A stretch of 64,000 nucleotides of DNA from Branchinecta lynchi (lineage: Eukaryota > Arthropoda > Branchiopoda > Anostraca > Branchinectidae): positions 20,860,202-20,924,201 of the forward strand of contig JAKZAP010000018.1 in NCBI GenBank assembly GCA_023053575.1, read 5' to 3'. The translations under genes were made by a program, and so were the position numbers. Shown piece by piece: positions 23,545-33,775 of this stretch. The notes beneath the pieces are model-generated. The model was not told where the DNA came from. It did not search any database and was given only the letters and a program-made list of their open reading frames with translations. The first letter of the stretch is position 1. The number at the start of each line of letters is the position of its first letter.

Positions 23545-23984
23545 AGGACACCTGAACAATGAAACCATACTTGAACACACCATGGAGAATGCATTTACAG
23601 ACATGGCTATGGAGAGCATTCTTCTCCTGAGTTTGAAGTTTTCAAAACAGAGATGTTCGTTTCTGAAGGTTTGCACATGCAGACTCCAAGACAAAAAGCG
23701 CAATTCATTCAAATCTTGTACAGCGCTGGTCGGATCGTATTGGAATTTCTTCTAGATTTACGTTTGGGCTTAACTGGTTAAAAAATATTTCAGAAGAAGG
23801 GTTGATTGGAGACATTTGTTCATTTCTAGAATTGCTCGGTACTGAAATAAGGACAGATGCAAAATGGAGCAAAAATCATAGCTTGGAAACACTATATCGT
23901 ATTTGGATTGGGTTTTCTGCAGGCAATTTTAACGGAAGTCATATAGATAGTGATGATACTTGGTACTCTTCATTCAGGTGTCCT
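23545..23984. mobile_element. TTAA-inserted MITE, inside LINE-A
   Basis: Bounded by TTAA on both sides (23541-23544 and 23985-23988). Termini AGGACACCTGAA and its complement. It separates two parts of LINE-A (AFLAELL and the following NSLDQ-like segment). TTAA duplications are typical of piggyBac and Kolobok superfamilies; AGG after TTAA resembles Kolobok/T2-type MITEs, which is inference. A truncated second copy lies at 24940 in the opposite orientation. Confidence 0.78.
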
Positions 23985-24480
23985 TTAAGAGTTCGGCCAG
24001 AAATGCAGCATTTTCTTTGTATAGTGCTGCTGGAGCGTCTCCCGGGTAAGTTGCTTTATTGGTGTCAAGTTTCTCGAGCACCTTTGCAACCTCATGAGGT
24101 AAAACTACTGGGATTTCCGAGGGATCTGATACGGGGGGAACAATTGAAATGGAAGGATTACTTCTACATATGCTTGCAAAGTAGCTGTTGATAGCATTTG
24201 CGTCAAGCTTATTCCCATCCTCGTCATACATATTTACACTTTGTTTTGTCGAGGAGCCAGTAAGGAGCCGTATCCCTTGATAGTAACCTATGGGATTTGA
24301 TGACATAGTATGCCTTCCTGCTTTTCTCGCGTTGCCTTCCCTTCCTGGTTTGAGTCGATCCGTTTTCGTAAAGGGCAAATCGCTCGCGCTTGCGAGAAAT
24401 GTTCCATATTCAACTCCGGGTCCAAACATGGACTTCTTAATCCCAATCTAATCTTCAACTTTTGCTCCGTACAAAACAAC

Positions 24481-24935
24481 CTCTTTTGTGGGTTCTGGGC
24501 GGCGCAAGATTTCAGGCATCAAACATTCCTCAAATCCTCAATATCAACACATTCAATAAAAACAAAAACAAGAATGAAAGTAGATGTCCAAGATGGTTCA
24601 AAGGCTTAATTGCTTACAAGAATCGAACTAGTTTGCTCCAGTTCAAACCCGGAAAATAATTTTGCACCTAACATGTTACGTAGTGACCCAAAACCTGATT
24701 ACATCAAATCTTATTGTCCAGCGACAAAGGTTCCAATGCTTCTGTAGGGTCGCTGGTGGTGTGATGATTTTTTGATTGGTTTGGTTTCTGGACAACTAGC
24801 CTAATGTCTGGCCACTGAATCTGCGGCATCCCATTCTTACTTGCCAGGCTTTCCACGACCACTCCTTGTCCAACTTAACTTTGAAGGCGTCTACTGTTTC
24901 TGCATTTCGACAAGTCGGACAGGCAGTTCCAGTTG
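24481..24935. other. No recognised gene
   Basis: Upstream side of LINE-A on the reverse strand. I cannot read endonuclease motifs here. Nothing else is supported. Confidence 0.35.
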
Positions 24936-24939
24936 TTAA

Positions 24940-25165
24940 AGGACACCTGAATGAAGAGTTCGAAGTATCATCCCTATCTGTAAGACTTCCGTTAACATTG
25001 CCTGTAGAAAACCCAATCTAAATACGAAATAGTGTTTCCAAGCTATGATTTTTGCTCCACTTTGCATCTGTCCTTAATTCAGTACCGAACAGATTTAGAA
25101 ATTAACAAATGTCTCTAATCAACCCTTGGTCTGGAATATTTCTTAACCAGTCCAGTCCAAACGTA
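24940..25165. mobile_element. TTAA-type MITE, half copy
   Basis: TTAA at 24936-24939, then AGGACACCTGAATGAAG and about 220 bp that match the reverse complement of 23765-23984 (AAACCCAATCTAAATACGA, TTTTGCTCCACTTTGCATC). The other end is missing. Sequence of MITE family A takes over at about 25160. Confidence 0.7.
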
Positions 25166-25320
25166 GTCTCTGCAACGTGATTGGTCGTATTCGCTCATGG
25201 CATGATATTCTGCTGGAAAATTAAAAAATTGTTCCAGCCCTGACGGCAGAAAGCCAGAATTTGTTACGTCATGTGTAGTAACTACGGTAAGTAGGATGGA
25301 ACACGCTCTAAGAGTGATAA
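25166..25320 (-). mobile_element. MITE family A, partial copy
   Basis: GTGATTGGTCGTATTCGC, AAATTGTTCCAGCCCTGACG and the end GGATGGAACACGCTCT match, in reverse order, the first 160 bp of the copy at 25521-25830, only 200 bp away in opposite orientation. Confidence 0.7.
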
Positions 25321-25520
25321 ATTACATGACGTAAAATTGCACTTACAAGCAATTAGGAAGTTGTATCCCGATGAGAAGCTTGTAGATGACGGTGGTGGCT
25401 ATTCCCTGCTATTGCTTCTGGGGCGCTCCCGTCCTCTCTCGACGGCTGTGCGTGCCAGTTCCAAGCCACTTTTCTTGCTCAGAAATATCGTGCTTCGAAA
25501 ATACCAATACTAGAACACTG
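25321..25520. other. Spacer between two family A copies
   Basis: No recognised feature. Confidence 0.4.
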
Positions 25521-25830
25521 AGAGCGTGTTCCACCCTACTTGCCGTAGTTATTACGCATGACGTCATGAAATCTGGCTTTTTGCCGTCAAGGCTGGAACA
25601 ATTTTTCTATTTTCCAGCAGGATCTCACGCCAGGGGCGAATCCGACCAATCATGTTACAGAGATGCGTAGTTACTACGCTTACTGCGCTCCCGAGCATGG
25701 TAAGCAAATAGTAACTCTTAGTTACTATTCCGACAAGATTGGAACGGTCAGCTTAGTAACTTTTCATGAGGATGGAACGGAAATAGTAACTAATAGTAAC
25801 TATTGTTAGAAGGGTGGAGGAACACGCTCT
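25521..25830 (+). mobile_element. MITE family A, complete copy
   Basis: Left end AGAGCGTGTTCCACCCT and right end, in reverse, AGAGCGTGTTCCTCCACCCT. The interior carries CATGACGTCATG, repeated AGTTACTA/TAGTAACT blocks and TGCGCTCCCGAGCATGG. Other copies: 10790-11220, 25166-25320, 48125-48415. The flanks do not show a clear duplication. No coding capacity. Confidence 0.78.
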
Positions 25831-25948
25831 GAAGTTCTCTCCAGACTTCCTGCTCTCGGAAGCCTAAAGGACGCAAAATATTTGAAAACTGAGAGTCCCG
25901 TGGTGAGAACAAAAAGTGAGAAAGCCAAAATATAAAATAACATGTTAA

Positions 25949-26251
25949 CACGATGAAAAATTTGTAGCCTGCGTAGTAGTATGATAGTAGTACGAAAACG
26001 TTGCATGTAATACTATGTAATAGCAAAGAATAGTATCATTTAATGTTACTCAGACTGGTCCAGTCTTATGTAGTAGTATCCAGTAGCATCCTGTCTTGCC
26101 ATAGTAGCATCCAGTCTTGCTAATAGTAGCATATAGTAGTATGCAGTAACACGGTAGCCTTGTAGTAGAAGCATGTAGCAGCATCGTTAGTACTGCATGC
26201 TACTTTTTCGTACTAATTCATAGTACTATTTTGAGATAAATTTTCATCGGG
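25949..26251. mobile_element. MITE family D, TAGTA-rich
   Basis: Ends CACGATGAAAAATTTG and AAATTTTCATCGGG. The interior is a run of near-palindromic GTAGTA/TACTAC words, for example AGTAGCATCCAGTCTTGC. The reverse complement of the copy at 54368-54665 matches nearly throughout. Confidence 0.75.
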
Positions 26252-26557
26252 AAAGCCTTGGAAAAAGTTCCTTTCAGCGAAGTTTTCGCTGCTTGTGTTG
26301 CAAACTCGGCTCTGCAAAAAAAAACGCTAACAAGTTATACGTGCAAAACCAAACAGTGGCGTAGGCGTGGCTTTTTTGACGTTTGAAATTCCTTAGGGGG
26401 ATAGTATAAAAGACAAAATAAGAAAAAAAGGAAATTAGGTGAAGTTAGTTGAGGCTTACTGAATACATGCAGAATGTGCACAAATTTAGCCGCTACTGTC
26501 ATTGTGACCACTTTGACCAAAAAAAGAGCCAGATCTCAGCCGCACTGCTGAATTTAG
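26252..26557. other. No recognised feature
   Basis: Nothing supported in this stretch. Confidence 0.35.
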
Positions 26558-26904
26558 CAGAGCAAAATAACACTAAGCAGTAGTGCCCATACCATGTCTT
26601 GCAAAGGGCTACATTCCTTGCGCCGCTCACTACGCTTGCGGCACTTTAAGCGCGACAAACTTGCAGGGTTGGAAATTTCTAGTATAACAAAGGTGCGGTT
26701 TGCACACACCAAGGAAAAAATGGAGGCTGTATAATTCTTGTGCATTGTTCAGAATATTAAGTTATCGGAGCTAGCGTTGGTGAACGGCTGAATGAGTTTA
26801 AGCAGGGACATTCTCTATCACTAGTTTTGCTAGTGTCGCTGCTACTCTACTGTGTGGCACTTTTTTAAAGTCCTGGTGCTACTCTCTCGTGTTATTTTCC
26901 TCTG
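26558..26904 (-). mobile_element. hAT-type MITE, family K copy 2
   Basis: Left end CAGAGCAAAATAACACT and right end GTGTTATTTTCCTCTG, with a perfect 8-bp duplication GAATTTAG (26550-26557 and 26905-26912). Interior blocks (CGCCGCTCACTACGCTTGCGG, CACTAGTTTTGCTAGTGTCG) match, in reverse orientation, the copies at 32629 and 33776. Confidence 0.85.
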
Positions 26905-27796
26905 GAATTTAGACACGGGATTGACGATTCATCCCATGTTTTCAGAACTGATTTCAGCCTCTCTTGAACTTTCCAGTTCAAACAAACATTCATGAGGAAA
27001 AGTGCTATTAGTGCTCTAAAAGTGGAAACAACATCCCTAACAAAGATTTGCAATCAAACTATCACTGTAAAAAATATTCCATCACATTAAACAAGTATAC
27101 CGAACAACTTTCTTCACCAGTCTTTATTTTTATAACTCCCATCACTTAAACAAACCGTTACTCAATCCTTGTTCTTATCCGTTCAGATGAGTACCGACAT
27201 TCTCTGTCTCTGGTTAACTTTGCAAAATAGTTAACAAGACAAACTAAGGATGTACGACCTTACTGTTATTCTTCTTCTTCCTTAAGACAGAGCCCTTTTG
27301 TGTCGTATTTATTCTTCTTCTTCCTTGAAAATGTTGTTGTTTGGAAATCTGGTCATTCAACTTTAACCAAAATCACTTTCTTCAACCCAAACGTTTCCCT
27401 ATTTTTGTTCCCTTGCTTTCCTATTTTCCATGGTACCTTTTCCTCGTTATCACAGAACTCCCTACGTCACTGAGTAGCCATAAGCGATCTTTATTTTCTT
27501 TCATTAGTTGTCTCTCAGTTTCGGAAATTGGACCGTGTTCTCCTCTCCCCAGAAAATACAGTTGAGACAGAAATATCCAGCATTTTCCCCAAGTACCGTA
27601 ATACCTGAATGTGCTTACTTCAGCGTTTGCCCTAGGCTGGGACGTGATTAGAATGGCAATTTACGGGAACACTTTCATTTCATCCGTTTCCACTGTAATT
27701 AAGGCATGCCCGTCGGGAATATCTTGTGGCGTGAAACGGTTGCAGCATTCGGTAACCTGAAACATTGAATAGAGCTGTAACATTCTTTGGTCTTTT
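26905..27796. other. No recognised gene
   Basis: Contains two direct copies of ATTCTTCTTCTTCCTT (near 27268 and 27310). No supported gene. Confidence 0.35.
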
Positions 27797-28770
27797 TGGG
27801 ATCCCAAAACGTAAGTGGAGGGATACCTATGACATCAGAAAAGTTGTCCGTCTGTCCATCCGTCCGTCTGTAAGCACTATAACTCTCGAAGGGAATGAGA
27901 TATTTTGATGAAACTTGGTGTGAGGATTGTTTGGGTCAAGAGTAAGGTCAAGTTCGTAGATGGGCTCTGTAGCCCTACATTTAGGGGTGTGGGAGGGGTT
28001 TAATTTAAGGGGCAAATGAATTTTTTTTAAACATATAATGTGATAGTCGATTATGGGGTAAAAAGACATGCTGAACACGATGGTGAAAACCATTTTGTCA
28101 TTGGACAAGTAGTTCGCCCGGAATCCGGCCAAAACCGGAAAGTTTGTTAAAACTAAAAGCTTTATTTGAAGTTGATTAGATGTTCGATTTAGGGATAAGA
28201 AGACATGCTGAACATGATGGTGAAACACATTTGTTCGCCGGACAAGTAGTTAGCCCGGAATCCAGCCAAAACCGGAAAGTCTGTTAAAAGTAAAAGTTTT
28301 ATTTGAAGTTGATTAGATGTTCGATGTAGGGATAAGAAGACGTGCTGAACACGATGGTAAAAACCATTTTTTCGCCGGGCAAGTACACTGTAAAAAAAAT
28401 CTTGCAGTATTTGCTACTGTGATTAATCTTATCTTTATTGAGATAAGATTACCCCTAATTCGGATTAATCTTGTCCTAATAAAGATAAGATTAATCCCAC
28501 TAGCACATACTGCATCCTTATTCGGAGAAACTTTTTACAGTGTAGTTCGCCCGGAATTCGGCCAAAACCGGAAAGTTTGTTCAAAGTAAAAGTTTTATTT
28601 GAAGTTGATTAGATGTTCTTTATACGTATAAGGTGATACGCTGAATTCGTTTCTGACCTTTTTTTCTGGACAAGTATGGTAGTTCGTTCGCAATTGTCTG
28701 GATCAAATATTAGACTTTTGGGATCCCATCGAAACCTTTGGTCTTGTTATTTCCCTGTAACAAGAGCCAT
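27797..28770 (+). repeat. R1 composite repeat, best-preserved copy
   Basis: Head: the palindrome GGGATCCC with CAAAACGTAAGTGGAGGG, a (GTCC/GTCT)n stretch, GAGATATTTTGATGAAACTT and AGATGGGCTCTGTAGCCC. Then about four units of roughly 125 bp (GACATGCTGAACACGATGG, GCCGGACAAGTAGTTCGCC, CCAAAACCGGAAAG, TTTGAAGTTGATTAGATG). End: GGGATCCCATCGAAACC then TTTGGTCTTGTTA. One unit is split by a TA-MITE at 28386. No open frame spans it. The mechanism of spread is unknown to me; the fixed ends argue for a transposable unit. Confidence 0.72.
28386..28542. mobile_element. TA-inserted MITE (Tc1/mariner-like)
   Basis: Terminal repeats CACTGTAAAAA, with subterminal ATTAATCTTATCTTTAT in both arms. Flanked by TA on each side (28384-28385, 28543-28544). 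The neighbouring R1 units carry the uninterrupted ACAAGTAGTTCGCCC, so the empty site is present next door. 157 bp, no coding capacity. Confidence 0.85.
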
Positions 28771-29589
28771 CACCAGCACGCTTTATCAAGAATTTTTAAA
28801 CGGATTCTTATGGCGGCATATTGCACATTAATGACCGATATTGCCGGGATGGACTAAAAAGGTGGATGGCACATCATTGTGCAGGTGGCACGAGTAATAA
28901 AAAGAGATTAGGAAGTAATAGAAGTAGACAAGTAAGTAAGAGTTCGTAACTCCAGAGCCTAAAAGAAGGCACGTTAGAACATTGTTCCTTCCCCTCACTC
29001 TGAATGTCCTTTTAGTTTTCGGCCCTATTTTTAGTACTCGTGCCTCCTACACTATTTCGTGCTCTGCCGTACCGACGGAGAAAATGTATTTTACTTCTTT
29101 CTCTACTTCTCTTACTTCTCTTACTTCTTTCATCTTTTGGGATCAGAAAACGTAAGTGGTGGGATACTTAAGGCAACTCTCGAGAGAAAAAGATATTTTG
29201 ATGAAACTTGGTGTGCAGATTCTTTGTGCTAGTGTATAAAGAAAAGAAAAAAAGGCTTATATTCTGAAAGTATTTATTTTTCATTGATAAATTGTTCTGA
29301 ACTTGTTTTTATCAATTTTTCTTCAAAATCCGCCTTATTTCCTAGAAGATCAAGTGAGCTTGTTATACCTTATACTTACTTTCAAGACGCTAGTCTAGCG
29401 TAGATCCTCTTCTAGTAGATCCCAGTTGAGCCTCAGCTGCCCAGATGGACGGACTCCGTACTTTTTGCAAGAATCGATCTACACAGAGGGGATCAGGAAT
29501 ACTCTAATGACCAAGTTCATACCACGCCAGTGAATCTCGGAAAACGAGAAACGCCGCCCGAATGATGACTTATATCCTACACTGTAACA
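28771..29589. other. Mostly unassigned; R1 fragment
   Basis: A short R1 head fragment lies at about 29135-29230 (TTTTGGGATCAGAAAACG, TTTTGATGAAACTTGGTG). Polypyrimidine CTTCTCTTACTTCTCTTAC repeats precede it and GAAGTAGACAAGTAAG is found near 28923. No gene supported. Confidence 0.4.
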
Positions 29590-30662
29590 AGACAAAAGGT
29601 TTCGATGGGATCCCATAAGTTTAATATTTACAGACAATCGGGTCTAATGGTAATCATCGGAGAAGACGAAGTTCAAATATTGATTCAGCATGTGAGTACC
29701 CCTATAGATGCATAATGTCTACTTTGACGAAAGTTCCTGCCTTACTTCTGCCAAATTTCCGGTTTCAGCCGGATTCCGGGCGAACTACTTGTCTTGCAAA
29801 AAATTAAAGTTCAAAAAATAGATTCAGCGTATCCATTCCATCCATATCTCCATAATCAACTTCACATAAAACTTTAACTTTTAACAAATTTTCCGATTTT
29901 AGCAGGGTTCGTGGTGTAATTTGTCCAGGTATAAAATGATTGTCATAGACGAATTCAGCATGCCTTCTTACCCGTAAATCGGACACCTAATGAAATTCAT
30001 ACAAAACTCTTACTTTTAACAAATTTTCCGGTTATGGCCGGATTTTGGACGACCTGCTTGTCCGGCGACAAAATAATTTTCATATTCGGATTCAGCATGT
30101 TTCACTATCCTTGAATCGAACCTCTAATCAACTTCAGATTAATCTTTTATTTTTGACAAGCTTTCCGGTTTTGGCCGGATTCCGACCGATCTACTTGTCC
30201 GACGAGAAAATCATTTTCATATTCGAATTCAGCATGTCTCCTTACACCTACATCGAATATCTAACCAACTTCAGATAAAACCTTTACTTTTAACAAACTT
30301 TCCTAGCCGAATTCCAGGTGAACTACACCGGCGAGAAAATGGTTTTCATATTAGTGTTCAGCATGTCGTCTTACCTCGTAATCAACTATCTCATTGGCTT
30401 TTAAAAAATATTTGTTTCACCCCTTAATTTGAAACCCCTCCCCCTCCCCTAAATACAGCTATCAGGCCCATCTACGAACTCAACCTTTCCCTTGACTCGA
30501 AGAGTCCTCAAACTAAGTTTCATCAAAATATCCCATTCCCTTCGAGAGTTATCGTGCTGACAGACGGACGGGCAGACGGACAGACGGACGGACGGACGGA
30601 AAGACGGACAACTTTTGGGAAATCATAGGTATCCCTCCACTTACGTTTTGGGATTCCAAAAA
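29590..30662 (-). repeat. R1 composite repeat, reverse copy
   Basis: Same plan as 27797-28770 read on the reverse strand: end block (TAACAAGACAAAAGG, GGGATCCCATAAG) at left, five or so units with CCGGATTCCGGGCGAAC and AATTCAGCATGTC, then the head with AGACGGACGGACGG-type simple repeat (30548-30608) and TACGTTTTGGGATTCC at the right. It faces the copy at 27797, so the two make a large inverted pair. Confidence 0.7.
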
Positions 30663-31056
30663 GTATCTCCGAGAAATGTGCTACTGGGATTCGTCTTATC
30701 TCTGTTTCGTATTAATCTTATCTCCGTAGATATAAGAATAATCCCAGTAGCAAATACAGTAGAGGTGTGCTTATTTGAAGGTCTGTTGACTTCGGAGTTT
30801 TTTTCCATTTTCATGCACTTACTGTGACTAAAGTCAACTATGAGTTCGCCAAAGTAGGTGACAAAGGGCCTCTGAAAACACCTGAATAGGTATTTCAATC
30901 AATCGACCTTGTGTCTCCGGATTGACCCTATATTTATTAAGATTTTATACAGAAGTGTAATTAAAACCTTGGTCCTTGAAAGTAACTGTTCAAATAAACA
31001 TACCTCTACTGTACTACAGTAACTTTAATCCTTATTCGGAGGGACTTTTTACAGTG
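30655..31056. mobile_element. TA-MITE copy 2, split by another MITE
   Basis: Right end GGACTTTTTACAGTG followed by TA, and left part AAAAAGTATCTCCGAG with ATTAATCTTATCTCC, match 28386-28542. The left terminus is fused to the end of the R1 repeat (shared AAAAAGT). The two parts are separated by the element at 30762-31006. Confidence 0.68.
30762..31006. mobile_element. 245-bp MITE nested in TA-MITE
   Basis: Termini GAGGTGTGCTTATTTGAA and, in reverse, GAGGTATGTTTATTTGAA. Flanking bases TACAGTA (30755-30761) and TACTGTA (31007-31013) differ at one of seven positions, so either a 7-bp duplication or TA within a palindrome. A terminus of the same family appears near 58806-58825. Confidence 0.7.
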
Positions 31057-31262
31057 TATGTCTACCAATCAACAGCGTTTGTGGTGGACAGCTGCGATAA
31101 CGCTTGCGGCTCTTCGCTCAGCAAGGCGATTCTTCGTCGGCACGAACAGTTGGTCATCAAGAGAATTCCGTACCTTTCGGGCAATCGCCACTGGTGTCGC
31201 CTCTCCTTGTCTGTCGCCAAAATCGTCTCTTCAACTGACTCTGACTCATTCCTTTTTTGTAG

Positions 31263-31406
31263 CCGGAGGGAGTATCAAATCCGGAGGATCCAATCGACGA
31301 TCAACCGTTACGTCTTTAGGCCACGTGTCACCTGCACGTGCACCAGCAGCGGCAACGAAGATGAATCATCAGATCTTAGCTCCCCCACAGATGCCTTATC
31401 CCTATG
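31263..31406 (+). CDS. Exon B of the split cellular gene (internal exon)
   Basis: Internal exon of 144 nt read as 2 nt, 47 codons, 1 nt. The acceptor is strong: CTGACTCATTCC then TTTTTTGTAG, with CTGAC as a good branch-point candidate. The donor is TATG followed by GTAAGG. The peptide is low complexity (GGSIKSGGSNRRSTVTSLGH, ARAPAAATK) and then QILAPPQMPYPYG. The leading CC completes a Thr codon with exon C, and the trailing G joins GT of the terminal exon to make Gly. The frame stays open although two other frames are closed by stops. Sequence between the MITE end (31056) and the acceptor is also open in one frame, but the splice signals favour this boundary. No known domain. Confidence 0.65.
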
Positions 31407-31487
31407 GTAAGGGAGCTTTAGCTGTCTTTTCGTTTCTGAAGAAAGTAAGAACGGTGACCTACATGCCCACATCTATACAAAACATTA

Positions 31488-31862
31488 GTTGCGTTTTTGC
31501 AGATACCATGGTATCTCATACCACGGTCAAAAGGCGTGTTTTACAGTTATCGTTGTATCTGGGCAGTAATCGTGGTAATAGATATCCAGATACCACGGTC
31601 CGACCGTGGTAACTGGTCGTGGTATCTCAAAAAGTCATCTCACTTTCATCAATTTTTGTCAAATTGGCGGAGAAGAAGTTTGGCACTTAGTGATGGATGT
31701 GACTGAATATCTGTTTTTCTTTCGGGATGACTTCGAAATGACTTCAATTGTCGTTTTTGCAGGGCAACACCGTGTATCAGATACCACGGTAACTGCAAAA
31801 AATACTAATTGCAGATCCAGTTACAGTGATATCAGATACCATGGTATCTGCAAAAACGCAAC
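31488..31862. mobile_element. TACCACGGT-type MITE, complete copy
   Basis: Ends GTTGCGTTTTTGCAGATACC and its complement, both next to TA (31486-31487, 31863-31864). Subterminal DNA is packed with inverted motifs: ATACCATGGTATC, ATACCACGGT and CGTGGTATC, including CCACGGTCCGACCGTGG. The middle has TCACTTTCATCAATTTTTG and GGGATGACTTCGAAATG. Non-coding. 375 bp. Confidence 0.82.
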
Positions 31863-32628
31863 TATTGTCACGGCCATCATCACCGGATGGATGAAAGAGA
31901 TCTAGGCAAATTAATTCCAACAATTCGAGGAATGGTTGCCGTGATAGAGTTTAATTATACCAGCCGCAAAATAGGGGTTTTATAGAAATATAGTTAAATG
32001 TTTATATGATGATGATGAAATTTTATTTTCGCACTTAGAAGAGGGAAATAGCGCAGTACAATGCAAAAAAAAGGAAAAAATACACTGAGCTTTCAATAAT
32101 GTATGCAAAAAGCACTCTTGTGCAAAATGCAAAATGCATAACTAAAAATTAAAAAAAAGTTAAGGGACTAATCAGGTCTAAGAAATCTTCTTCCTAGATG
32201 GAATGCGGAGAAATGGCCACAGAAACGTGAAGGTCCTATATCTCGTGATATCTCGACACAAAAAATACAAATCAAACTTTTTAACTTGGAGAAAAATTAG
32301 TGAGTATTTTTGCGGCAACCCCCCCAAAATACCCAGCAAATTCTCTGACATTGAGGAAATTTTTAGAGAAGAACAACGAAGAATACAGAAACGCTCTAAC
32401 ATAGAAGAACAGACTCATCAGTCTTTCTTACGTGTTAGAGTTTAGTAGTCGTTTTCAAATAGCAAATTTAAATTGGTCTGGGAGCGTTCGCCTTCTTTTA
32501 ACATACAACAGTATTATTCTTCTCCGATAATCAGAAGAAGAGTGTGAACTGTTGGCCTATCGTTTTACGACCTTCCGAGTTAGTTGACTTTAATTTTTCG
32601 TTGCGACAGCAACGGTGCGTGGCTGACA
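31863..32628. other. Unassigned intron with a possible LINE tail
   Basis: On the reverse strand GCGAAAATAAAATTTCATC followed by ATCATCAT (about 32005-32035) resembles a LINE 3' end with a CAT repeat tail. No reverse-transcriptase residues are readable in 32040-32450. The rest is unassigned. Confidence 0.35.
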
Positions 32629-33358
32629 CAGAGCAAAATAACACTAGGTAGTAGTGCCAAGACTTGAAAGAAGTGACACACACTCGAATAGCAGCAACAC
32701 TAGCACCACTAGGGATAGTGAACGTCCCTACTAAATCTCAATCGGTTGTGCACCAGCGCTGGATCCAATAACTTTATATTCTGAACAAAGCAAAAAAAAG
32801 ATACAACCTCCCCTGTTTCCTCGATGTTTCCTCGGGGAATGATATTGGAAGTCGTCAAGAGGAGGGTTTTGTGTGAGGAATTCGGGTGTGAAGGTGTGGA
32901 GGAATCATCATCTGGAGAGAATCAGGGAGTCGGAGAACCAGTTTTTGTTTAAAAATATATTGAAAATTACTTGGTGAATATTTCATTATTATGATTAGTG
33001 AATGAGGGTTGGGTGTGGGGGGGGGGGCTAAGGAAGAAGAAATGAGAAGGTTAAGACGAGAAATGTGTGTCATCGTTTGTAATGGGTAAATAAAAATTGT
33101 GCAATCCCGCACAGGACACGGTTGTGTCCTTCTTGGGAGCGTTATGTTTTATGTCTCCTTTAAACAACGTTGAAATTAAAATGAATTGAACTGAATTGTG
33201 TGCAGGCTGCATCTTAGCTTTATGAGAAATTTCTAAACCCGCAAGTTTGTCTCGCTTTAAATGCCGCAAGCGTAGTAGGCGGCGCTATGAGTGTGGCCCG
33301 TTTATGAAGCAAGGAAAGCACACGTCTTGACGCTACTCCATAGTGTTATTTTGCTCTG
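32629..33358 (+). mobile_element. hAT-type MITE, family K copy 3, with LINE insertion
   Basis: Ends CAGAGCAAAATAACACT and AGTGTTATTTTGCTCTG with a perfect 8-bp duplication GGCTGACA (32621-32628 and 33359-33366). Compared with the 303-bp copy at 33776, about 340 bp of LINE 3' sequence interrupts it near its T-rich middle (CCCCTGTTTCCTCG on the left, GCATCTTAGCTTTATGAG on the right). Confidence 0.85.
32865..33203 (+). mobile_element. LINE 3' UTR and tail, nested in family K
   Basis: Order of blocks: GAGGGTTGGGTGTGGGGG, GGTTAAGACGAGAAATGTG, CCTTCTTGGGAGCG, CGTTGAAATTAAAATGAATT, then an (AATTG)n-like tail ending near 33203. Same family as 3258-3480. The 5' part is truncated and nothing of the coding region is left. 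Confidence 0.7.
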
Positions 33359-33366
33359 GGCTGACA

Positions 33367-33767
33367 GTGTATTTGTCGTCTCAGATCTGCACATTTTCGC
33401 TGGAGAGTTGCTGTCGCTATCTCGTCGTTTTCGAGTCCTAAAGCTCTTTCTTGTCCCAAAGGACAACTGTTGAGGATTGGTATAAGTGGGAGATGAAATC
33501 GAATTCGGGAAAAGCAGGATCAAAGATGGAAGAATCTCGAAACCGACAAAGCGAGGAGTCTTTTCCACTAGAAAGAGAGCAAATTGGTTCTTTGAAAAAT
33601 AGGTGCTTTGAAGTGATGTTGCAGCGAAGGAATTCCCCGATAAAATTCCGGTTTCTCCGGGGACGAAGCTTGTAAGGAATTTAGGAATATTACACGAGAA
33701 GCAATTCGAACGGAACGAGGAATCATGGGATTGCGACTCGGGAACTGAGTTTTTCCTAATTATGTCG
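33367..33767. other. No recognised feature
   Basis: A 208-residue reverse-strand open stretch (33302-33928) crosses this region, but it runs straight through the ends of two MITEs and has no similarity, so I treat it as chance. A short hairpin (AAATTCCGGTTTCTCCGG) lies near 33643. Confidence 0.35.
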
Positions 33768-33775
33768 CATCTGAT

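Larger units (their letters stand above)
19709..24480 (-). pseudogene. LINE-A, reverse transcriptase interrupted by three DNA elements
   Basis: Read on the reverse strand from 24480 down: an endonuclease-to-RT linker (SYFASICRSNP, PHEVAKVLEKLDTNKATYPG; 24429-23986); the RT core (SDLRPISLTPIISKVFEHLL near 23455-23400, ADLEKAFDKSSHPDIL at 23230-23185, GIPQGTKTGPVL near 23066-23031, FADDLTLL with catalytic Asp pair at 22969-22980, then TKILGGTFNSKKSWSDHV near 22800-22755); DIIKKANIALRNVV near 22320-22280; and the C-terminal part (NGLAPDIFKSFYQTN, HNYGTRHSNDVVVD, PPVWNDLPVSIR; 22254-21997). Frameshifts and stops break it. The frame resumes across each insertion (23545-23984, 22330-22739, 19974-21955), which shows they are later events. 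The 3' end at about 19709 carries an (AACTTG)n tail. The endonuclease domain is absent. Confidence 0.82.

Noticed and set aside
27797..30662. A pair of LTRs around an internal region
   Set aside because: The two R1 copies are in inverted, not direct, orientation, and neither has TG..CA ends or a primer-binding site.
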